From: an uncultured Ureaplasma sp.
Lineage (GTDB): Bacteria > Bacillota_I > Bacilli_A > Mycoplasmatales > Mycoplasmoidaceae
Direction: 5' to 3'
Assembly: GCA_902789825.1 (NCBI GenBank)
Contig: CADAPK010000003.1
Span: 1-64,000, forward strand
Length of the DNA stretch: 64,000 bases
Below are positions 57,284 through 64,000 of this stretch, piece by piece (positions within the stretch are counted from its first letter, which is position 1; every line of letters starts with the position of its first letter). Both the position numbers and the translations under genes were made by a program. The notes beneath the pieces were generated by a model that was not told where the DNA came from, did not search any database, and was given only the letters and a program-made list of their open reading frames with translations.

Positions 57284-59921
57284 GGTTAGCCAACAACAAT
57301 ATGATACCACACCAGAACTTAATTTAATTTGTTAAATAAAATTAATTAGTTTAGGCAACAACAATATGATACCACACCAGAACTTAATTTAATTTGTTAA
57401 ATAAAATTAATTAGTTTAGGCAACAACAATATGATACCACACCAGAACCAACAGAATCACCATTTAAGAAAATGTTTGGTTTAGGCAACAACAATATGAT
57501 ACCACACCAGAACTATATGCATTACACACATTTATTAGCGATTGTTTAGGCAACAACAATATGATACCACACCAGAACTTCAATATGTTTAGATGGATAT
57601 ACTTGTTGGTTTAGGCAACAACAATATGATACCACACCAGAACAATATGTGATGAACCACAAACAGGACAAACGTTTAGGCAACAACAATATGATACCAC
57701 ACCAGAACATGCCAAAGAAGCATTTATTAAATTAATTTGTTTAGGCAACAACAATATGATACCACACCAGAACCAGCTTTAGATAAATGTTGAACTAAAA
57801 TCTGTTTAGGCAACAACAATATGATACCACACCAGAACCAATTGCTGATCTTTTTTATTTTTGTGCATGTTTAGGCAACAACAATATGATACCACACCAG
57901 AACAAAAGAGAATGACAATACTTATTTTAATACGTTTAGGCAACAACAATATGATACCACACCAGAACTAATTTTGTTATTTAAAAAATTAATGAAAGGT
58001 TTAGGCAACAACAATATGATACCACACCAGAACGGGATTTTGTTATTTTCTAAATCGTACGCCGTTTAGGCAACAACAATATGATACCACACCAGAACTT
58101 AATTGGCCTTTTTATTTTAATAATTATTGTTTAGGCAACAACAATATGATACCACACCAGAACTAACATTATATAACTTTTTGCTATTACTAAGTTTAGG
58201 CAACAACAATATGATACCACACCAGAACTATAATGGTGTTGAGGATTATAAAAAACCAGTTTAGGCAACAACAATATGATACCACACCAGAACATTCAAA
58301 TGTTCCAATAAAATTATCACCAAGTTTAGGCAACAACAATATGATACCACACCAGAACCAAATTCTTGCATCACTATTGCGTTGAATTGGTTTAGGCAAC
58401 AACAATATGATACCACACCAGAACTTTGGTTTTGTTATTTTACCAAATAAAAAAGTTTAGGCAACAACAATATGATACCACACCAGAACGAATTAATTTG
58501 CGCATTATTTTCGAAACAAGTTTAGGCAACAACAATATGATACCACACCAGAACAAACATTTTATTTCAGGTGCCAACTCAAATGTTTAGGCAACAACAA
58601 TATGATACCACACCAGAACTTGATTGGCCTTTTTATTTTAATAATTATTGTTTAGGCAACAACAATATGATACCACACCAGAACCAAACTTAAGATAATA
58701 ATGTTGTCATTCGTGTTTAGGCAACAACAATATGATACCACACCAGAACCTGGTTTTGGAATTGAATTTCAACACGCTTGTTTAGGCAACAACAATATGA
58801 TACCACACCAGAACAAAAATATGTTATAATGCACAATTTGTAGGGTTTAGGCAACAACAATATGATACCACACCAGAACAGGAATATGTATTGGTTATGC
58901 TTGTCGTGAAGTTTAGGCAACAACAATATGATACCACACCAGAACTTGTTGTCGATGATGTACTGATTTATTAAAGTTTAGGCAACAACAATATGATACC
59001 ACACCAGAACATATGATTGTTCACAAAATCAACATTAAATGTTTAGGCAACAACAATATGATACCACACCAGAACATTTTTCTTTATCAACTGAAAAACC
59101 AAAACGTTTAGGCAACAACAATATGATACCACACCAGAACAATTTAAGATAATAATGTTGTCATTCGTTTGTTTAGGCAACAACAATATGATACCACACC
59201 AGAACTTATGTTCTGTTTCAAATAAATATATGTTAGTTTAGGCAACAACAATATGATACCACACCAGAACCTGGAATAGAAACAGCAAAAACTTGAATGA
59301 GTTTAGGCAACAACAATATGATACCACACCAGAACCGTGCAAATCGTGAATTAAATGCACAAATTGTTTAGGCAACAACAATATGATACCACACCAGAAC
59401 ATATAACAGCTTTATCAAGAGTTTGTTTAAGTTTAGGCAACAACAATATGATACCACACCAGAACATGCTAAAGAAGCATTTATTAAATTAATTTGTTTA
59501 GGCAACAACAATATGATACCACACCAGAACTTGTATTAACTTCTTTAAATTTTAATACTCGTTTAGGCAACAACAATATGATACCACACCAGAACTTTAT
59601 GCTTTAGATACCGAAAATGGTTTTGGTTTAGGCAACAACAATATGATACCACACCAGAACAAGAAGACAGATTTATTTTTTTTATAATCGGTTTAGGCAA
59701 CAACAATATGATACCACACCAGAACATGCAAAAGAAGCATTTATTAAATTAATTTGTTTAGGCAACAACAATATGATACCACACCAGAACTTAATAATTA
59801 TTAATTAAAGATAATTATTAGTTTAGGCAACAACAATATGATACCACACCAGAACAACTGGCTAATTGTTTATTTGTATTTTCTCCGTTTAGGCAACAAC
59901 AATATGATACCACACCAGAAC
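57284..59921 (-). CRISPR. CRISPR array: 41 repeats of 35 bp, 40 spacers of 30-31 nt
   Basis: Repeats start every 65 bp from 57284 to 59887; three spacers (58359, 58880, 59856) are 31 nt and the others 30. On the plus strand each repeat runs GTTTAGGCAACAACAATATG then ATACCACACCAGAAC. The bases next to this are not conserved, so the unit is 35 and not 36 bp. The tracrRNA anti-repeat shows that crRNA is made from the minus strand (repeat GTTCTGGTG...CCTAAAC). The leftmost repeat has two changes at its outer end (GG for GT, GC for GG), as expected at the leader-distal end. All inner repeats look identical. Confidence 0.98.
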
Positions 59922-59928
59922 GTCAAAA

Positions 59929-60687
59929 TTAAAAAATTTTTCGCAAAATTCTAAAAATCTCGTAATTTTCAAATAAATTAGAGGATAAATATTCGTTTAA
60001 TTTTTCTTGATTAAATATTGAATTCAATTCTTTTTCAACGTATAAAATTAATTTCCCTAAATCTAATATTTCATATCAATCGTTCTTATAATTTTGGATT
60101 GCAACACAATCTTCTAATTCCGTACTATTAAGTCCAATGTATGTTAATGAATTAGTAATAATAATAAAATTAAAAAATGAAAAATATTTTTTAATCAAAT
60201 TAAATTTAAATCAATGACAATTTGAAATGATAATTGTTAATTTTTTGTTTGTTGTTTTATAACAATCTAATACTTTTTTTATATTTGTTTCATTAATTCT
60301 TATTTCTTTATCGATTTGAAAGTTCTTAACAATTAAATCCATTGGATCACTATTAAAATTAACTAAATTATTCGAATCAAAATTTATAATTTTCAAAAAC
60401 TCATTTAATTTATCAACATTAATAATACTGTTAATATCAAAGGCTAAAACTAGATTCTTCAAAAATTGTGATGATTTTGTCCAACCCAATAAATTAGCAA
60501 GTGTCGTATACTCATTAATGATAATACAGTTGCTTATTGATAAAGAATTTTCATCGATAAAAACCTTATGGTTAGTAATATAATTTTTCAATTTTAATAA
60601 TGTTCACGAAGAATTTAATGCCGACAAAATTTTAATTCCATTAAATTCTCATTCGAAAATTTGATTTTCTGTTTCTATCTTTAGCAT
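59929..60687 (-). CDS. csn2: Csn2-like adaptation protein
   Basis: 252 residues with TGA as Trp; starts MLKIETENQIFEWEF and ends LRKIF. It is the fourth gene of the cas operon, exactly where csn2 lies in type II-A systems. LTIIISNCHWFKFNLIKKYF and FIIITNSL resemble the Csn2 strands before and after the helical insertion; other similarity is weak and length is somewhat above the usual ~220 aa. Csn2 forms a ring that binds DNA ends during spacer uptake. ATG 60685-60687 overlaps the cas2 stop by 7 nt. The array begins 7 nt beyond its stop. Confidence 0.7.
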
Positions 60688-61004
60688 TTTATATACCTTT
60701 CATCACCATTTATTTGTTCGTTTAAATTTTTATCACCAACCAAAAAAATCATGTCCTGATATTGCTTATCTGTAATTGCCAAAATTCTAATATTACCATC
60801 AGAGGGTAAATCTACTTTTATTTTATCAATAACTCGTTGTACTTTAGATTCAGTGTTAACAATTTTTACATAAATTGAATATTGAACCATCACAAATCCA
60901 TGTGAAATTAACGATTTATGAAATTTCGAATATTGTTTTTGTTGTATTTTAGTTTCAATTGGTAAGTCAAACATTAATAAGATTCTCATATATTTAATAT
61001 TCAT
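60681..61004 (-). CDS. cas2: CRISPR-associated endonuclease Cas2
   Basis: 107 residues. MNIKYMRILLMFDLPIETKIQ carries the ferredoxin-fold first strand with the conserved Asp (FDLP), followed by KFHKSLISHGFVMVQYSIYV, the type II Cas2 pattern, and IRILAITDKQYQDM. It forms the integrase complex with Cas1. The start is ATG 61002-61004, overlapping the cas1 stop by 11 nt; earlier in-frame ATGs lie deeper in cas1. Confidence 0.93.
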   Translation of the reverse strand: MNIKYMRILLMFDLPIETKIQQKQYSKFHKSLISHGFVMVQYSIYVKIVNTESKVQRVIDKIKVDLPSDGNIRILAITDKQYQDMIFLVGDKNLNEQINGDERYIKC

Positions 61005-61872
61005 CATATAAAAAATTAACTTTTGGTATTTCTCGTTCATTTACGAGATTGTCGATATAAATATCAATTGCTTGAGGAATAAAATATTTTTTATCAATAA
61101 TCATGCATTTCTTATTAAACAATTTCAATATATTAGTTTTCACATCAATAATTAATATCTTCTCCTTTGATTGATTTACTTTGTAAACATACCAATCAAT
61201 TAATGGTCGAAATTCCTCCATTAAATCACTTGATAAAGCAAAATAATTATCAAAAGATTTATGAAAAATTGATATTCTTGGATCTAAACCTTTTTTAATA
61301 ATACTTCGACTAAAATACGAATATAGAATTGAGTAACCATAATTTAGCATACGATTAATATCACTATCTTGATTACGATTGAATTCTTTTCCATATAGCG
61401 TATGCCAATAAACTTTAGCGGCATGCCCTTCACGATTAGAAATATCGAAGGGTTTAATTTCTAATAAAATCTCATTAAAAAAATCACTATTAAATTCCAA
61501 TTTAAAATGCTTTAAGATTTCGACTTGATTTAATATTTTATGTGTTACTATTTCTTTCCATTTCAAATGCTTATATTTGACATTTCAATTAATTTGTTTT
61601 TCCAAAATTTTTAATGAATTAAAATTGCCAATTTGTGGAACTATTAATGATGTTGGTAAATGCTTTTCGTTACAAATAATTGTTAAAATGTTATTTTTTG
61701 TCAATTGATTAATTAATCTAACTGTAACGGTAGTTTTTATATTGTCAAATACTACAACATCGACATCACATAATGGAATAGTGATCTTTTTAAATTCTTT
61801 AAATATTATTAAATTGTTTAAAAATAATTTAACTTGACTATTTGATTCAACATCAATTATTTTTCATCCCAT
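60994..61872 (-). CDS. cas1: CRISPR-associated integrase Cas1
   Basis: 292 residues. MGWKIIDVESNSQVKLFLNNL is the usual type II Cas1 start; NREGHAAKVYWHTLYG gives the first catalytic Glu, ISIFHKSFDNYFALSSDLMEEFRPLID the His and the acidic residue. It integrates spacers with Cas2 and Csn2. The gene reads through two TGA (Trp) codons. No ribosome binding site is seen before ATG 61870-61872; the tracrRNA terminator ends about 10 nt upstream, so expression needs read-through or a promoter inside the tracrRNA gene. Confidence 0.96.
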
Positions 61873-61882
61873 GCGAAAGTAA

Positions 61883-61918
61883 AAATTAAAAACACTATAA
61901 CTAAGAAGTTATAGCGTT
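61883..61918 (-). terminator. Intrinsic terminator of the tracrRNA
   Basis: A 10-bp stem with one G-U pair and a TCTT loop, extended by A-T pairs, followed by TTTTTAATTTTT on the minus strand. Its T run ends just before the cas1 ATG. Confidence 0.85.
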
Positions 61919-62008
61919 TTAGGTTGATTTTACTCAACCGGTTACGACATAAAGTCTTATCCCGGTGCAGTAACACATTGTTGTTGCCTGTTAATCAATA
62001 AGATTAAC
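61886..62008 (-). ncRNA. tracrRNA (about 123 nt)
   Basis: Read on the minus strand: a 5' hairpin GTTAATC-ttatt-GATTAAC variant, then an anti-repeat at 61989-61959 that begins AGGCAACAACAATGTGTTAC. It is complementary to the minus-strand repeat along nearly its whole length: 13 identical bases, then only G-U changes apart from one mismatch. A nexus-type stem flanked by CCGG/CCGG (61942-61966 region), the hairpin GGTTGA-loop-TCAACC (61922-61939) and a terminator stem CGCTATAACT/AGTTATAGTG with T run (61886-61915) follow. It guides RNase III processing and loads crRNA into Cas9. It lies between cas9 and cas1. Confidence 0.88.
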
Positions 62009-62014
62009 ATTAAT

Positions 62015-62020
62015 ATTATA
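62015..62020 (-). promoter_or_regulatory. -10 box of the tracrRNA promoter
   Basis: Minus strand TATAAT, 2 nt after the cas9 stop codon (62023-62025); the -35 region must lie within cas9. The predicted start is near 62008. Confidence 0.7.
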
Positions 62021-62022
62021 CA

Positions 62023-63999
62023 CTATTTCCTTTTATATATGTTACCTAAAACATCAACATCACATATCTCATAAGTATCAAAAAAAGAATTGAGACTGAT
62101 GAAACATCGTGGTGCTTCTTCAAGTTTTCCATTTTTTTCTTTCATGCGAATATGATCAATTGGTTTTATTTCAATATCATTTGCACTTTGTCTATACGAC
62201 ACATAATAAACAATTTCACTTGTATTACGATTGATGAATGTTTGTCCTTTTTTAACATTGAATTTAAAATTATGATCATCTAGATTGTATTTTGTCAATG
62301 CATCGGAATAACCTTGTTTTTTTATACATTTCTTGTCTTTAAATGTACATGTTTTGACATTTAATGGTATTACATATCAATTACCATTTTTTCCGTAGCA
62401 ATCAATTGAAATAGATTGAAAAGATTTACGGATACACCCAACCTTTTTATCTTCAAAGTATTTATCTTTTTTGTTACCCAAAGAAATAAAAGAAATTTTT
62501 TTTATTTTGTGCTCAATATCATTTAACATAAATTTGATATAAACAGATTCCTTTTCATTGTATTCCGTCTCCATGTAATTTTGAAAAGGATTTTTACTAC
62601 TATCTTTATTACAATCATAAATTTTTTTCAACTCTGCTAATTCATCTCCATTTAGTAAACATTTTGTTTTTTTGTTACCAAACAAATAATCAAAAATTTT
62701 ACTATCAAAAATTCCAATTCTTTTTTTGAAATAAACATTATCGTTACCATCACAATAATAAGAATATGCTGTTTCATCAAAAAATCCACAATTGCTTTTT
62801 GTTATTAACATACGGGAAAACCTTGGTTTATTGTTTTCTATTCATTGTGATATCTTTCTAATTTTTGCTTCATTAAAACTTTCAGTAAGCTTCAATTTTT
62901 TATTAATTACTCTTTCTAGAGCTTTTTGTTTTTCCAAAAATATATTATCGGAAAAATTATTTATTTTACTTGAAATATATAACGAACTACATTTTCGAAA
63001 TAGATTAACAAATTCGGGAGGAAGAATAGAAAATAGTGCGACTATTATTGCATCAATAGCATGGTGTTTAAAATTGTAACGATTCTTTTTAAAAGAAGAT
63101 AAATTATATTTTTTGTCATAGCCAAACTTGTTGCGAAAAAATGCAGAAACATGTCCATTTATTGTAAAAATCCCTGGTTTATTGTTTAAATAGTAGGAAT
63201 TATGTTCAAAAAAATCCAACAAACTTTCTAAAACAAATCTTGTTGTATAACGTGTATCCACTAATTTACGTTCAGGTAATTTACCCAAAATATCTGCTCC
63301 ATCAGAACCTATTTTAAAATTTGCAATTTTTTCTTTATCAGGCAAAAATCATCCACTTTTATCTCTATTATTACTAAACCTGTTAGGTTTAAATGCCTTT
63401 ACCATGCTAGTTCAAATAGATAATTTTCCTCATCGTTCATATGGAGTTTTTTGACCCTTATCTTGGTTATTTTCTTTTTTTGTTAACACTTTATTAGATC
63501 AAGAATTGTCGTGAAAATAACTATACGGGATAATATGATCCACTTCATGTTTTAAACTCCATTCGTATAATAAACCTTCCGAAGATGGTAATGGTTTTTC
63601 TATATCTTTACCATCATATGGATCTTTTCATCCTTGAGATTCGGCAAGAAGAAGTTTTTGCCTAATTTCTCGTTCAAATGTCTTATTAATATTCAAGTTG
63701 TCGACATATTCATTAATCGTTTTATTTTTTTGGTTATTTAATTTATTAAATTCATGTTCCCTTTTTCGCTTTTCAGCAGTATTATTATCACAACACATTT
63801 CAATTGAAATATTATCAATAATATAGTTAGAATATTTTTTAGATCGCAAAATAGCATTTATTACTTTGAATGTTTGTCTGACTGACCGTGCAACGGTTGG
63901 TGAAAAAATATTTTCACTAATTTTAAAGTGATTAATGTTAATACATTTACTATTGAAATCATGAAATTCTATTGAATTATTATTCACAAAAGGTGGTTG
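62023..63999 (-). CDS. cas9: CRISPR-associated endonuclease Cas9, C-terminal part (cut by window edge)
   Basis: 658 codons are visible in one frame (TGA = Trp), with the 5' end outside the window. In order: RuvC-II region (TVARSVRQTFKVINAIL and IDNISIEMCCDNN), HNH domain with HEVDHIIPYSYFHDNSWSNKVL (catalytic Asp-His and Asn), RuvC-III with FKHHAIDAIIVALF, then ~330 residues including the PAM-interacting region and the end VDVLGNIYKRK. It cuts both strands of DNA matching the crRNA spacer. Operon context with a csn2-like gene makes it type II-A. The RuvC-II Glu is present, but the next residues CC replace the usual AR. Confidence 0.96.
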
Positions 64000-64000
64000 A

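Noticed and set aside
57774-57803. Spacer whose reading with TGA as Trp suggests a target using the mycoplasma code
   Set aside because: The frame ALDKCWTKI needs TGA = Trp, but the opposite strand also has an open frame, so the spacer does not prove the code of its target.
58196-58926. Two minus-strand ORFs of 69 codons across CRISPR repeats
   Set aside because: They are made of repeat and spacer sequence read in a chance open frame; the period of 65 bp is not a multiple of three and no start site is present.
57284-59921. crRNA transcription on the plus strand
   Set aside because: The plus-strand reading lacks a tracrRNA: the 61959-61989 element forms a complete tracrRNA with promoter and terminator only on the minus strand, and the degenerate repeat is at the left end.

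Overview
The window is a very AT-rich bacterial segment that reads UGA as tryptophan. Many conserved genes (mgtA, der, alaS, mnmA, dnaB, ung, hisS, aspS, cas1, cas9) are continuous only if TGA is decoded as Trp. With the tight operons, overlapping starts and stops, SSC-type lipobox and compact gene set, this points to a Mycoplasma-like member of the Mollicutes. I cannot name the species. All coordinates below assume UGA = Trp.

Layout: 1-395 is the 3' end of recA. 397-3189 is a Mg2+ P-type ATPase (mgtA) with a structured 5' leader. 3193-5842 (-) is der, cmk and a tail-anchored hypothetical. 5898-8653 holds rny, a PTS EIIB-like protein that lacks its cysteine, and trpS. 8655-12582 (-) is mnmA-alaS. 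A decayed secreted-protein gene and tRNA-Arg(UCU) follow. 13635-16675 is the rpsF-ssb-rpsR-rplI-dnaB operon, continuing into a lipoprotein, ung and rmuC.

19985-33856 is an accessory, decaying region. It holds a frameshifted DUF4209/HEPN-like gene, a decayed minus-strand gene, an 830-aa membrane protein with a strongly acidic tract, heavily decayed deoA and deoD (nucleoside catabolism), and a 6-kb lipoprotein gene with about 17 tandem copies of a ~95-110-aa domain, split from its signal peptide by one frameshift.

33857-57221 returns to conserved genes: a lipid kinase, galU-galE-glycosyltransferase (the last with a 12-A tract at its start), a membrane-anchored GIY-YIG protein, rnhB, rbgA, gmk, rlmN, a deoxynucleoside kinase, SecDF, hisS-aspS, a 1942-aa FtsX-type ABC permease that carries two copies of the same repeat domain found in the lipoprotein, its ATPase, and mutM.

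57284-64000 is a type II-A CRISPR-Cas locus on the minus strand: cas9 (partial), tracrRNA, cas1, cas2, a csn2-like gene, then 41 repeats and 40 spacers. The tracrRNA anti-repeat fixes crRNA transcription on the minus strand, so the leader end is at 59921, only 7 nt beyond the csn2 stop. Several spacers are near-duplicates that differ at synonymous codon positions, which suggests repeated acquisition from related invaders.
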